Assembly: GCF_002091475.1 (NCBI RefSeq)
Contig: NZ_BCTR01000033.1
Span: 1 to 64,000 of the forward strand
Reading direction: 5' to 3'
From: Sphingomonas azotifigens NBRC 15497
Lineage (GTDB): Bacteria; Pseudomonadota; Alphaproteobacteria; Sphingomonadales; Sphingomonadaceae
Length of the DNA: 64,000 nucleotides
Part shown: piece after piece, positions 35,077-43,481 of the stretch
Layout: each line of letters opens with the position of its first letter
How positions within the stretch are numbered: position 1 is the first letter of the stretch
The notes under the pieces: generated by a model
Told to the model about the DNA's origin: nothing
Seen by the model: the letters and a program-made list of their open reading frames with translations, nothing else
Databases searched by the model: none
Position numbers and translations under genes: made by a program

Positions 35077-35804
35077 CTGCGCGTCACGGGCACGTTGAGC
35101 GTGTAGCCGATGCCGCGCACCGTCACGATCGGCGCCTGATGCCCCGCATCGGAGAGCTTGCGCCGCAGCCGGCTGACCAGCACGTCGATGCTTCGATCGG
35201 AGCTGTCGCCCAGCCGGGTGCGCGACAGCTCGATCAGCCGCTCGCGCGAGATCACCCGACCGGCATGGTCGCACAGCGTCACCAGCAGGTCGAACTCGGC
35301 GCCGGTTAAGTCGACCACCGCACCGGTGGGGGACAGCAGTTCGCGGCGCGGCAGGTTGACGGTCCAGCCGTCGAACTGGATCTCGCCCTTGGGGCGCTCG
35401 GCCACGTCGCGCTCGCCGGCACCGCGGCGCAGCACCGCACGCACCCGCGCGACCAGCTCGCGCGTGCCGAACGGCTTGGGGAGATAGTCATCGGCACCGA
35501 GCTCGAGGCCGACGACCCGATCGGTCTCGCTGCCCTTGGCCGAGATGAAGATGATCGGCACCGAGCTCTTCTGGCGGATGGCACGGCACAGGTCGATGCC
35601 GCTGGTGCCCGGCAGCATCACGTCGAGCAGCACAAGATCGACCGGGCCCTGATCGAGCGCCAGCCACATCTCCGGCGCAGACGATGCGGGGCGGACGGTA
35701 TAGCCGTTTTCCTGGAGCGCGCGCGCCGTGAGCGTGCGCAGCTGGGGATCATCCTCGACCAGAACGATCGTGGGCAGCGTCAGCGGAGGTTCACCTGCAA
35801 ACAT
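35073..35804 (-). CDS. OmpR-family response regulator
   Basis: This 243-residue regulator has a receiver domain with acidic pocket VLVEDDPQL and phosphorylated Asp in VDLVLLDVMLPGTSG (near residue 61), the lysine in IIFISAKGSETDRV, and an OmpR-type winged helix (ISRERLIELSRTRLGDSSDR and SIDVLVSRLRRKL). It precedes and overlaps its partner kinase. A CRP-like palindrome lies 69 bases upstream of its start, in the divergent intergenic region. Confidence 0.95.
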   Translation of the reverse strand: MFAGEPPLTLPTIVLVEDDPQLRTLTARALQENGYTVRPASSAPEMWLALDQGPVDLVLLDVMLPGTSGIDLCRAIRQKSSVPIIFISAKGSETDRVVGLELGADDYLPKPFGTRELVARVRAVLRRGAGERDVAERPKGEIQFDGWTVNLPRRELLSPTGAVVDLTGAEFDLLVTLCDHAGRVISRERLIELSRTRLGDSSDRSIDVLVSRLRRKLSDAGHQAPIVTVRGIGYTLNVPVTRS

Positions 35805-35872
35805 CGCGACGAAACCTAGGGATGCGGGTCCGGAGGGTCAACGCCGCCGCGGCGAGTTGCGGCGCAACGCCG

Positions 35873-35890
35873 GTGTGATCCGCATCACAC
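35873..35890. promoter_or_regulatory. CRP/FNR-family-like binding site
   Basis: The sequence has TGTGA at 35874-35878 and TCACA at 35885-35889 separated by six bases, the exact CRP consensus spacing, with one further symmetric base on each side. It sits between the divergent response regulator and the unknown plus-strand gene. Binding is inferred. Confidence 0.5.
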
Positions 35891-35942
35891 ACAACGCAAA
35901 GGAGGGCGGATAGGTAGAGGTCGCAACGTGGGGGGAATCACT

Positions 35943-36401
35943 ATGCAGATGCCGCGCCTCAACCGTTCCGTCCTCTCCGTCCGCATGCGCGCGCATGTCG
36001 GGGCGCTGGCGCGTAACCCGCTCGAAGCCATCGCCCAGGATCTCGCGCCGGCGCCGGACGACTCCGCCTTCGGTCCGCGTCACCTGCTCGCGGCGCTAGA
36101 CGGGCTGTCCTCCGCGGTGATCGAGGCCACCGGCAGCTGGGCGTTCCTCGCCGCCGAGCGGATCCAGCTGATCGACGCGGCGCACAAGCTGGCCTGGCTG
36201 CTCGTGCGGGTGAACCGCAACGAGCCGATGATCGCGCACGCGCCGGACGTCGCGGGCACCACCCGCGCCACGGTTGCCGCCACCCACCAGCTGCGCGCCG
36301 TGCAGCAGCTTGGCGACGGCGCCGAGGCGATTCCGTCGCTGTTCAACCTGATCGTGCGAATCGACCAGCTGCTGCCGCGCACCGCCCAGCTCTACCAATA
36401 A
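35943..36401 (+). CDS. Protein of unknown function
   Basis: I do not recognise this 152-residue protein. It has no signal peptide or membrane span. The central part (FGPRHLLAALDGLSSAVIEA and ERIQLIDAAHKLAWLLVRV) looks helical and the C-terminus (SLFNLIVRIDQLLPRTAQLY) amphipathic. It lies between the two-component pair and the cobalamin riboswitch and is probably transcribed alone. GGGGG is present eight bases before the ATG. Confidence 0.6.
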   Translation: MQMPRLNRSVLSVRMRAHVGALARNPLEAIAQDLAPAPDDSAFGPRHLLAALDGLSSAVIEATGSWAFLAAERIQLIDAAHKLAWLLVRVNRNEPMIAHAPDVAGTTRATVAATHQLRAVQQLGDGAEAIPSLFNLIVRIDQLLPRTAQLYQ

Positions 36402-36449
36402 GCCGCGGCCACTGGCGCATCGCGATCGCCGACGCTAGGAGCGACGCCG

Positions 36450-36656
36450 AAGGTTGTACCTTCGAACCCATGCCGGTGCCCGTTCGCGGGCGATCATAGG
36501 GAATGCGGTGCGGACGCCTGCGCGTCCAATGCCGCAGCTGCCCCTGCAACTGTAGGCGGTGAGCGGCCGGGCACAGGCCATTGGGAGCGATCCCGAGAAG
36601 GCGCCCGGTCTGCAGCGACCCGCAAGCCAGGAGACCTGCCGGTACGGGGTCGCTCA
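36450..36656 (+). promoter_or_regulatory. Cobalamin riboswitch
   Basis: The canonical B12-riboswitch blocks appear in order: CCGGTGCCCG, AGGGAATGCGGTGCGGAC, CCGCAGCTGCCCCTGCAACTG (B12 box core GCCCCTGCAACTGTAGGCG), the GCCATTGGGAGCGATC box, GAGAAGGCGCCCGG, CGACCCGCAAGCCAGGAGAC and CTGCC. Closing helix bases GTACC at 36455 and GGTAC at 36641 pair. Adenosylcobalamin binding would reduce expression of the cob operon that starts 158 bases downstream. Confidence 0.95.
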
Positions 36657-36724
36657 CGCTCGGTCCAGGGTGCGGCCGTGGCGCGGTTTTCCGTTCGAGC
36701 GACAAGTGACGGACCGGAGGCGCG

Positions 36725-36817
36725 ATGGCGCGTCCGAGCCGAACGGCATGCCAGCAACGGGGGCGCGTACGTGTGAGACAGTGTCATTCCACCAGCCGCA
36801 CGAGACCTGCGGCATGA
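36725..36817 (+). CDS. Possible 30-residue leader peptide before cobT
   Basis: An ATG at 36725 lies four bases after GGAGG (36716-36720). It opens a 30-codon frame whose TGA (36815-36817) overlaps the cobT ATG as ATGA. The peptide starts MARPSRTACQQRGRVRVRQC, is Arg-rich and not recognised. It sits between the riboswitch and cobT, so its translation could control cobT by coupling. The ribosome site and overlap are seen; function is inferred and it could be chance. Confidence 0.4.
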   Translation: MARPSRTACQQRGRVRVRQCHSTSRTRPAA

Positions 36818-37827
36818 TCCGGTTCGTAAGCATCGCGGCATTCGAGCAGGCGCTAGCGTCGCTTCCGTCCATGGATGCGGCGGCGGCGGACGCTGCATGG
36901 CGGCGCCAGCAGCAGCTGACCAAGCCTCCCGGCTCGCTCGGGCGCCTGGAGGATCTCGCCATCTTCCTCGCCGGCTGGCAGGGCCGGCCCGCGCCGTCGC
37001 TGGACCGCGCGCGCGCCGTGATCTTCGCGGGCAACCACGGTGTTGCCGCCCAAGGGGTGAGCGCCTTCCCATCGGAAGTCACCGCGCAGATGGTCGCCAA
37101 CTTCGCGGCCGGCGGCGCCGCGATCAATGCGCTGACCGGCGCGATCGGCATGGCGCTTGAGGTCGTCGCGCTCGATCTCGATCGCCCCACCCGCGATTTT
37201 ACCACGGCACCGGCGATGGACGCGGACGAATGCCTGGCCGCGCTCGATCGCGGCGCCGCCGTCGTCACGCCGGGGACCGATCTGCTGCTGCTCGGTGAAA
37301 TGGGCATTGCCAACTCGACCGCGGCGGCAGCGTTATGCCTGCGCAGCTTCGGCGGCAGCGCCACCGACTGGGCAGGCCCCGGCACCGGCCTTGACCCGCA
37401 CGGCGTGAGCCGCAAGGCGGCGGTGATCGCCGAAGCCATGGATCGGCACGCCGACGCCCCCACCACGCCGTTCGAGACGTTGCGCCGCGTCGGCGGGCGC
37501 GAGCTTGCGGCGATCGCCGGCGCGGTCCTCGCCGCGCGCCATGCCGGCGTACCGGTGCTGCTCGATGGCTTCATCTGCTGTTCGGCCATCGCCCCGCTCG
37601 CAGCCGCAGCTCCCGCAATCGTCGACCATTGCATCGCCGGCCATTGCTCGGCCGAGCCCGGCCATGCTCGCCTGCTCGACCGACTGGGGCTCAATCCGCT
37701 GCTGCAGCTGAACATGCGGCTGGGCGAAGGCAGCGGCGCGGCGGTCGCGGCCGCGGTGTTGCGCTCGGCGCTGGCGGCGCACAACGGCATGGCCACCTTT
37801 GCCCAGGCGGGTGTCACCGGCGCGTGA
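36814..37827 (+). CDS. cobT: Nicotinate-nucleotide-dimethylbenzimidazole phosphoribosyltransferase
   Basis: CobT makes alpha-ribazole phosphate from dimethylbenzimidazole and nicotinate mononucleotide, activating the lower ligand of cobalamin. The 337-residue protein shows KPPGSLGRLEDLAIFLAGWQ, VIFAGNHGVAAQGVSAFPSE and LLLLGEMGIANSTAAAALC, and the catalytic Glu lies in LNMRLGEGSGAA near residue 302. It is the first enzyme gene after the riboswitch and overlaps cobC as GTGA. Confidence 0.95.
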   Translation: MIRFVSIAAFEQALASLPSMDAAAADAAWRRQQQLTKPPGSLGRLEDLAIFLAGWQGRPAPSLDRARAVIFAGNHGVAAQGVSAFPSEVTAQMVANFAAGGAAINALTGAIGMALEVVALDLDRPTRDFTTAPAMDADECLAALDRGAAVVTPGTDLLLLGEMGIANSTAAAALCLRSFGGSATDWAGPGTGLDPHGVSRKAAVIAEAMDRHADAPTTPFETLRRVGGRELAAIAGAVLAARHAGVPVLLDGFICCSAIAPLAAAAPAIVDHCIAGHCSAEPGHARLLDRLGLNPLLQLNMRLGEGSGAAVAAAVLRSALAAHNGMATFAQAGVTGA

Positions 37828-38390
37828 CCGACATCGTCGTCCACCTGTTGCGCCACGGCAGTACCGATGCCGAAGGCAAGCTGATCGGCCACCATGACGC
37901 GCAGCCGCTCGCCGAGGGCGTGGCGGCGTGCGTGGCGCGTGCGGCCGGGCTGGCGGTGGACGCGGTTCAAAGCTCCGATCTGGCCCGCACCCAGGTGCCG
38001 GCCCAGCAGATCGCGGCGCTGCTCGGCGTCCCGGCGCACGTGGATGCGCGGTGGCGCGAACTCGATTTCGGTGCTTGGGACGGCGTCGCGCTAGCGGATA
38101 TCGACGCCGCGGCGCTGGGCGCGTTCCAGGAGGATCCCTCCGGCCACGGCCCGCCCGGCGGCGAGACCTGGCCGGCGCTGGTAACCCGTGTCGGCACGGC
38201 GCTGGCAGCCATCGAGCGGCCGACGCTCGTCGTCACCCATGGCGGGGCGATCCGCGCCGCGCTGGCGACACTGTGCGGCATCGACTTCCCCCAGCTTTGG
38301 AACATCGCCCTGCCCCATGCCGCGCTGCTCAGCTTGCGCGTGTGGCCGGGCACGCCGCGCGTCGGCCAGATCATCGGACTTGTGACATGA
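37824..38390 (+). CDS. cobC: Alpha-ribazole phosphatase-type histidine phosphatase
   Basis: This 188-residue histidine phosphatase begins MTDIVVHLLRHGSTDAEGKL with the phospho-histidine R-H-G motif, and has the second histidine in TLVVTHGGAIRAALATLCG. In this operon it most likely removes the phosphate from alpha-ribazole phosphate or cobalamin phosphate. GTG start overlaps cobT; its stop overlaps cobS as ATGA. Confidence 0.88.
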   Translation: MTDIVVHLLRHGSTDAEGKLIGHHDAQPLAEGVAACVARAAGLAVDAVQSSDLARTQVPAQQIAALLGVPAHVDARWRELDFGAWDGVALADIDAAALGAFQEDPSGHGPPGGETWPALVTRVGTALAAIERPTLVVTHGGAIRAALATLCGIDFPQLWNIALPHAALLSLRVWPGTPRVGQIIGLVT

Positions 38391-39109
38391 AAGACTGCGT
38401 TCTCGCGCTCCAATTCCTTACCCGCCTGCCGCTGCCGGCCGTCGCGGCGGACGACGCCGCCTTCGCGCGATCGATCCGCTGGTTCCCGGCAGCGGGGCTC
38501 GTCGTCGGGCTGGGCGTGCTGCTCGCGCTCTGGCTGGGGCAGCTGATCGATCCCTGGACCGGTGCGCTCGCCGGGCTGGTCGCCTGGGTAGCGATCACCG
38601 GGGCACTCCATCTCGATGGCATCGCGGACCTCGCCGATGCCAGCGGCGCGGTCCACAAAAGCCCGGAACGGCTGCGCGCGGTGCTCGCCGATCCGCATGT
38701 CGGCAGCTTCGGCGTGGTCGCGATCGGCCTGCAGCTGCTCGCCAAGCTGGTGCTGCTGCATGCGGTGCTGGCGTCGCCCGGCTGGTGGTCCGTCGCCTTC
38801 ATTCCCGCCGCTGCCCGCTTCGGCCCGCTGGTGTGGAGCTGGTGGCTCAAGCCGCTGCATGAGGGGCTCGCGAGCCGCTTCCGCAACGTCATCCGTCCGG
38901 CCGACCTGATCGTATGGCTGGTGCTGCTAGGCTTCGCGGCGGCGCTGACGACGCCGGCGCTGGTGGCGGCGCCGGTGCTGATCGCCGCCTGGGGCTGGCG
39001 CGTCAGGCGGATGCTCGGCGGGATCTCGGGCGACGGGCATGGCGCGGGGATCGAGCTGGTGGAGACCGGACTGCTCCTCGCCTTCGCGATCACGCCGCTG
39101 CTGCGATGA
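38387..39109 (+). CDS. cobS: Adenosylcobinamide-GDP ribazoletransferase
   Basis: CobS joins adenosylcobinamide-GDP to alpha-ribazole in the inner membrane. The 240-residue protein has several membrane spans and the conserved block GALHLDGIADLADASGAV with two Asp residues, then SPERLRAVLADPHVGSFGV. It overlaps cobC upstream and the next gene downstream by four bases each. Confidence 0.95.
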   Translation: MKDCVLALQFLTRLPLPAVAADDAAFARSIRWFPAAGLVVGLGVLLALWLGQLIDPWTGALAGLVAWVAITGALHLDGIADLADASGAVHKSPERLRAVLADPHVGSFGVVAIGLQLLAKLVLLHAVLASPGWWSVAFIPAAARFGPLVWSWWLKPLHEGLASRFRNVIRPADLIVWLVLLGFAAALTTPALVAAPVLIAAWGWRVRRMLGGISGDGHGAGIELVETGLLLAFAITPLLR

Positions 39110-40083
39110 CCGATCCGTTCCGCCACCATGGCGGCAACCTCGCCGCCGCAAGGGCGCACTATGGTGATGGTGTGTGGCTCGATCTCTCGACCGGGATCAA
39201 CCCCGATGCCTGGCCTGTCCCCCAGGATCTGGCGATCGATCCACGCCCGCTGCCCGATCCGGCTGCGCTTCACGCGTTGGAAGCGGCCGCTGCCGCCCAT
39301 TTCGGGGTGTCCCCCGAGCATGTCTGCGCGGTACCGGGGAGCGAAATGGGGCTGCGGCTGCTCCGGCCATTGCTCGGTGCCCGGGGACGCCACCATGTTC
39401 CGGGCTACCGCACCCACGCCGCTGTGTTCGCGGACAGCACTCCATGGGCGACGGGTGGGGCGATGGCGCATGGGGATTCGCTTGTTCTCGCCAATCCCAA
39501 CAACCCCCGCGGGACGCTGCACGCGCCCGAGGCACTCATCGCGCTGCTGAACAAACGCGAAGCGGAGGGCGGCTGGCTCGTCGTCGACGAGGCCTTTGTC
39601 GATCCGCACCCGGACGCGAGCATCGCCGCGCGCGTCGCGGACCAGCGCCGCCTGATCGTGTTTCGCTCGTTCGGCAAATTCTTCGGGCTGGCGGGGCTGC
39701 GACTCGGCTTCGTGGTGGCGCCTCGCGCGGTGATCGCCGGCTATCGGGCGCTGCTGGGCGACTGGCCGATCGACGCGACCGCGCTCGCGATCGGCACCGC
39801 CGCCTATCGCGACGCCCGCTGGATCGCTGCGACGTGCGCCGCCCTTCCTGCACGCGCGGCGGCGCTCGACACCGTCCTGCAGGCGCATGGCCTGGCGCCG
39901 ATCGGCCAATCGCCATTGTTTCGCCTGGTCGAGAGTGCCGACGCCCCGGCGCTGTTCGAACGGCTGGCAACCGCGCATATCCTTGTCCGCCCCTTCGACG
40001 CGGCACCGCACCAACTGCGGTTCGGCGTGCCGCACCAACCAGCCGCGCTCGAACGGCTGGACCAGGCCCTGCGCCTTGGCTGA
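39106..40083 (+). CDS. cobD: Threonine-phosphate decarboxylase
   Basis: This PLP enzyme decarboxylates L-threonine phosphate to aminopropanol phosphate, the arm linking corrin ring and nucleotide loop. The 325-residue class I/II aminotransferase-fold protein shows LDLSTGINPDAWPVP, VLANPNNPRGTLHAPEAL, LVVDEAFVDPHPDASI and the PLP lysine in FRSFGKFFGLAGLRLGFV near residue 189. The symbol follows Salmonella usage; Pseudomonas calls it cobC. It overlaps cbiB by eight bases. Confidence 0.92.
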   Translation: MTDPFRHHGGNLAAARAHYGDGVWLDLSTGINPDAWPVPQDLAIDPRPLPDPAALHALEAAAAAHFGVSPEHVCAVPGSEMGLRLLRPLLGARGRHHVPGYRTHAAVFADSTPWATGGAMAHGDSLVLANPNNPRGTLHAPEALIALLNKREAEGGWLVVDEAFVDPHPDASIAARVADQRRLIVFRSFGKFFGLAGLRLGFVVAPRAVIAGYRALLGDWPIDATALAIGTAAYRDARWIAATCAALPARAAALDTVLQAHGLAPIGQSPLFRLVESADAPALFERLATAHILVRPFDAAPHQLRFGVPHQPAALERLDQALRLG

Positions 40084-41008
40084 ACCGGTTGCGCTCGCTG
40101 CACTGGCGCTCGACGCCGGCCTGGGCTGGCCCGGCTGGCTCTATGCGCGGATCGGCCATCCGGTTGGCGGCTTCGCACGGCTGATCGCGGCGTGTGAGCG
40201 GCACTGGAACCGCCCGGAGGTGCCGGAGGCACGCCGCCGTGTGCTCGGCGTGGTGACCGTCCTGCTCCTGCTGCTCGTCGCGGTTGGTGCCGGCTGGGCG
40301 ATCGAGCACCTCGCGGCGGGGCTGCCGGGCGGATGGCTGATCGTGGCACTGGCAGCCTTTCCCGGGATCGCGCAGCGCAGCCTCTACGAGCATGTCGTGC
40401 CCGTCGCCTCGGCGCTTGCCCGTGGCGATGTGGCAACGGCGCGGACCCGCGTCGGCTATATCGTCGGGCGCGACACCGCGCAGCTCGATCCATCCGCCAT
40501 CGCGCGCGCCGCGCTCGAAAGCCTCGCAGAAAGCTTTTGCGACGGTATCGTCGCCCCGCTGTTCTGGCTGCTCGTCGCCGGACTGCCCGGCCTCTGGGCC
40601 TATAAGGCGATCAACACCGCCGACAGCCTGATCGGCCACCGCGAGCCACGTTGGCGCGCCTTTGGCTGGGCAGCGGCGCGCACCGACGACCTGATGAACC
40701 TGCTGCCCTCCCGGCTTTCCGGCCTCGCCCTGTGCCTCGTCGCCGGACGCGGCTGGCGGGTGCTGCACCGCGACGCGCACAAGCACGCATCCCCCAATGC
40801 CGGCTGGCCAGAAGCCGCGATGTCGGGCGCGCTCGACGTCCGACTCGCGGGCCCCGTCGCCTATGACGGCGTGCTGCATGCCAAGCCCTGGATCGGCGAG
40901 GGCCGCGCCGAGGCCACGCCGCAAGACGTGCGGCGGGGCCTGACGCTCTACGTCCGCGCCTGCGCGCTGCTATGGCTGGTCGCGGGAGGAATCGCATGGC
41001 TGCGGTGA
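40076..41008 (+). CDS. cbiB: Adenosylcobinamide-phosphate synthase
   Basis: CbiB attaches the aminopropanol arm to adenosylcobyric acid in the inner membrane. The 310-residue protein has hydrophobic spans and the family blocks [53 protein letters not shown] and [19 protein letters not shown]. It starts with TTG at 40076 inside the previous gene (eight-base overlap). It overlaps cobQ by 13 bases. Confidence 0.95.
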   Translation: MAEPVALAALALDAGLGWPGWLYARIGHPVGGFARLIAACERHWNRPEVPEARRRVLGVVTVLLLLLVAVGAGWAIEHLAAGLPGGWLIVALAAFPGIAQRSLYEHVVPVASALARGDVATARTRVGYIVGRDTAQLDPSAIARAALESLAESFCDGIVAPLFWLLVAGLPGLWAYKAINTADSLIGHREPRWRAFGWAAARTDDLMNLLPSRLSGLALCLVAGRGWRVLHRDAHKHASPNAGWPEAAMSGALDVRLAGPVAYDGVLHAKPWIGEGRAEATPQDVRRGLTLYVRACALLWLVAGGIAWLR

Positions 41009-42453
41009 TGCTACAGGGGACCGGGTCGGACGTGGGCAAATCGGTGCTGGTCGCCGGGCTCTGTCGCGCCCTCGCCAATCGCGGGCTCCGCGTACGCCCG
41101 TTCAAGCCGCAGAACATGTCGAACAACGCCGCGGTAACCGAGGATGGCGGCGAGATCGGCCGGGCCCAGGCGCTCCAGGCACTCGCCTGCCGGGTGGCGC
41201 CGCATACCGACATGAACCCGGTGCTGCTCAAGCCCCAGGGCGACCGCACCTCGCAGTTGGTCGTGCAGGGCAAGGTGCGCGGCACGCTGGACGCGGGCAA
41301 TTTCCGCGCAGCCCGCAAGCCGCTGCTCGGCGAGGTGCTCGCCAGCTTTCGCCGGCTTGCCGCATCGTGCGACATCGTTCTGGTCGAAGGCGCAGGCTCG
41401 CCGGCCGAGATCAACCTGCGCGCGGGCGATATTGCCAATATGGGCTTTGCCCGTGCGGCGAACGTGCCTGTGTTGCTGGTCGGTGACATCGACCGCGGCG
41501 GCGTGATTGCAGCGGTGGTCGGCACCCGCGCGGTGCTCGATCCGGACGACGCCGCGATGATCCGCGGCTTCCTGATCAACAAGTTCCGCGGCGATCCCGC
41601 GCTGTTCGCCGACGGCTATGCGCAGATCGAGGAACGATCGGGCTGGCGCGGCTATGGCCTGGTCCCATGGCTCCGCGACGCAGCGCGCCTGCCCAGCGAG
41701 GACGCGGTGGTGCTGGAGCGCACGTCGCGGGCGGAAGGCGGGCATGTGCTGATCGCCTGCCCGATGCTGCCGCGCATCGCCAATTTCGACGATCTGGATC
41801 CGCTGAAGCTCGAGCCTGGCGTGCGGCTGGCGATGATCCCGCCGGGCCAGCCGCTACCCGCCGATGCCGCGCTGGTGATCCTGCCCGGCTCCAAGGCGAC
41901 GATCGCCGATCTCGCCGCGCTGCGCGAACAGGGTTGGGACATCGATCTGCTCGCCCATCATCGCCGCGGCGGCGCGGTGCTCGGCATTTGTGGCGGCTAC
42001 CAGATGCTCGGCCGGACGATCGCCGATCCGCATGGTATCGAAGGTCCCGCCGGCAGCGCGACCGGCCTCGGCCTGCTCGCCGTCGACACCGAACTCACGC
42101 GGGAGAAAGCACTGCGCCCGGCGCGCGGCACCGCGCTGGGCGTCCCGATCGAAGGCTATGAGATGCACATGGGCGTGACCAAGGGGCCGGATACCGTCCG
42201 CCCCTTTGCCAAGCTCGACCACGGACCGGACGGCGCCGTCGCGCCAGACGGCCGTGTGATCGGCAGCTATCTCCACGGCATGTTCGCCAGCACTGCGTTA
42301 CGTCGGGCGGTGCTCGCGCGGATCGGTGTTGAGTCTAGCGGCACGGACTATGCCGCCGCGGTCGACGCTGCGCTCGACGCCATCGCGAACGATCTCGAAA
42401 TGCATGTCGACATCGACGCGCTGATCCAGCTTGCCAGGGAAGCCCAGCCATGA
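40996..42453 (+). CDS. cobQ: Cobyric acid synthase
   Basis: CobQ amidates side chains of adenosylcobyrinic acid a,c-diamide using glutamine and ATP. The 485-residue protein has the ATP-binding start [33 protein letters not shown] and [11 protein letters not shown], then a C-terminal glutaminase domain with the cysteine in [22 protein letters not shown] five bases before the ATG fixes the start. Confidence 0.97.
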   Translation: MAAVMLQGTGSDVGKSVLVAGLCRALANRGLRVRPFKPQNMSNNAAVTEDGGEIGRAQALQALACRVAPHTDMNPVLLKPQGDRTSQLVVQGKVRGTLDAGNFRAARKPLLGEVLASFRRLAASCDIVLVEGAGSPAEINLRAGDIANMGFARAANVPVLLVGDIDRGGVIAAVVGTRAVLDPDDAAMIRGFLINKFRGDPALFADGYAQIEERSGWRGYGLVPWLRDAARLPSEDAVVLERTSRAEGGHVLIACPMLPRIANFDDLDPLKLEPGVRLAMIPPGQPLPADAALVILPGSKATIADLAALREQGWDIDLLAHHRRGGAVLGICGGYQMLGRTIADPHGIEGPAGSATGLGLLAVDTELTREKALRPARGTALGVPIEGYEMHMGVTKGPDTVRPFAKLDHGPDGAVAPDGRVIGSYLHGMFASTALRRAVLARIGVESSGTDYAAAVDAALDAIANDLEMHVDIDALIQLAREAQP

Positions 42454-42956
42454 CCCGTCTGCTCGTTCTTGGCGGCGCCCGGTCGGGCAAGAGCCGCTAT
42501 GCCCAGGCACGGGCAGAGTCCATGCCCGGTGACCTGATCTTTGTCGCGACCGCGCAGGCACTGGACGACGAAATGGAAGACCGGATCGCCCGCCACCGCG
42601 CCGATCGCGGCCCGCGCTGGTCCACACTGGACGTGCCGCTCGATCTTCCCGCCGCGATCGATGCCGAGGCGGCGCCGGACCGCGTGCTGCTGATCGACTG
42701 CCTGACGCTCTGGACGTCGAACCTGCTGTTCGCCGATCGCGACCTCGATACGGAAACGGCTGCCCTCGCCGACGCGGTCGCAGCCGCGAAGGGCCCGGTG
42801 ATCCTCGTCGCCAACGAGGTCGGCCTCGGCATCGTGCCGGACAATGCCCTGGCGCGCCGCTTCCGCGACGCCGCCGGCCGGCTCAACCAGGCGATCGCCG
42901 CGGTGGCGGACGAGGTGCAGTTCGTCGCCGCCGGCCTGCCGCTGCGGCTGAAATAG
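42450..42956 (+). CDS. cobU: Adenosylcobinamide kinase / guanylyltransferase
   Basis: CobU phosphorylates adenosylcobinamide and then adds GMP. The 168-residue protein starts with the P-loop [20 protein letters not shown], has the guanylylated-histidine region [14 protein letters not shown], and [14 protein letters not shown] plus [20 protein letters not shown]. It ends the cobalamin operon; its ATG overlaps the cobQ stop. Confidence 0.96.
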   Translation: MTRLLVLGGARSGKSRYAQARAESMPGDLIFVATAQALDDEMEDRIARHRADRGPRWSTLDVPLDLPAAIDAEAAPDRVLLIDCLTLWTSNLLFADRDLDTETAALADAVAAAKGPVILVANEVGLGIVPDNALARRFRDAAGRLNQAIAAVADEVQFVAAGLPLRLK

Positions 42957-43001
42957 GCAAAAATAATCGATGCCCCATACCAACGCGGGGCTTGATCGAA
43001 T

Positions 43002-43019
43002 TAGTTAGCGTTCTAACTA
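43002..43019. promoter_or_regulatory. Operator-like inverted repeat before marR
   Basis: A perfect inverted repeat TAGTTAG-CGTT-CTAACTA ends nine bases before the marR start. Size and place match an autoregulatory MarR operator. Binding by the adjacent regulator is inferred. Confidence 0.65.
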
Positions 43020-43028
43020 CCGGCACCT

Positions 43029-43481
43029 ATGCCCGACCGCCCAGCCCTCGAGCGCGCGCTTGCGACGCGCATGAGCCCAACGTCGCGCGCGTGGCAACGG
43101 CTCGCCGATGCGACGCTCGCCTCGCTCGACATCTCCGGGTCCACCGGCTGGGCGCTCGTCTATCTCCAGCGGCTCGGCGAGGATGTGCGCCAGGCGGAGC
43201 TGGCCCGCGCCATCGGCGTGACCGAAGCGTCGCTGGTCCGCACCCTGCATGCCCTGGAAGAATCCGGCATGGTGGTCCGCGTGGCAGACGCGCAGGATCG
43301 CCGCGCGAACCGGCTGCGGCTCACCGAACGCGGTGTTTCGCATGCGTCACGGATCGACCAGCGGCTTGCCGCGTTGCGGAGCGCGTTGCTCGATGGGGTG
43401 AGCGACGCCGATCTGGAGGCCACCTTGCGCCTGCTCGACCAACTCGCGACCAAGCTCGCCGAGCATCGGCTCCAGGCATGA
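43029..43481 (+). CDS. MarR-family regulator of the efflux operon
   Basis: This 150-residue regulator has the MarR winged helix: VRQAELARAIGVTEASLVRT as the HTH and the wing VADAQDRRANRLRLTERGV with the characteristic D-x-R-x-x-R. It probably represses the efflux genes that follow until a phenolic or other toxic ligand binds. Its stop overlaps the FUSC gene by four bases, so it is the first gene of the operon it likely controls. Confidence 0.92.
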   Translation: MPDRPALERALATRMSPTSRAWQRLADATLASLDISGSTGWALVYLQRLGEDVRQAELARAIGVTEASLVRTLHALEESGMVVRVADAQDRRANRLRLTERGVSHASRIDQRLAALRSALLDGVSDADLEATLRLLDQLATKLAEHRLQA

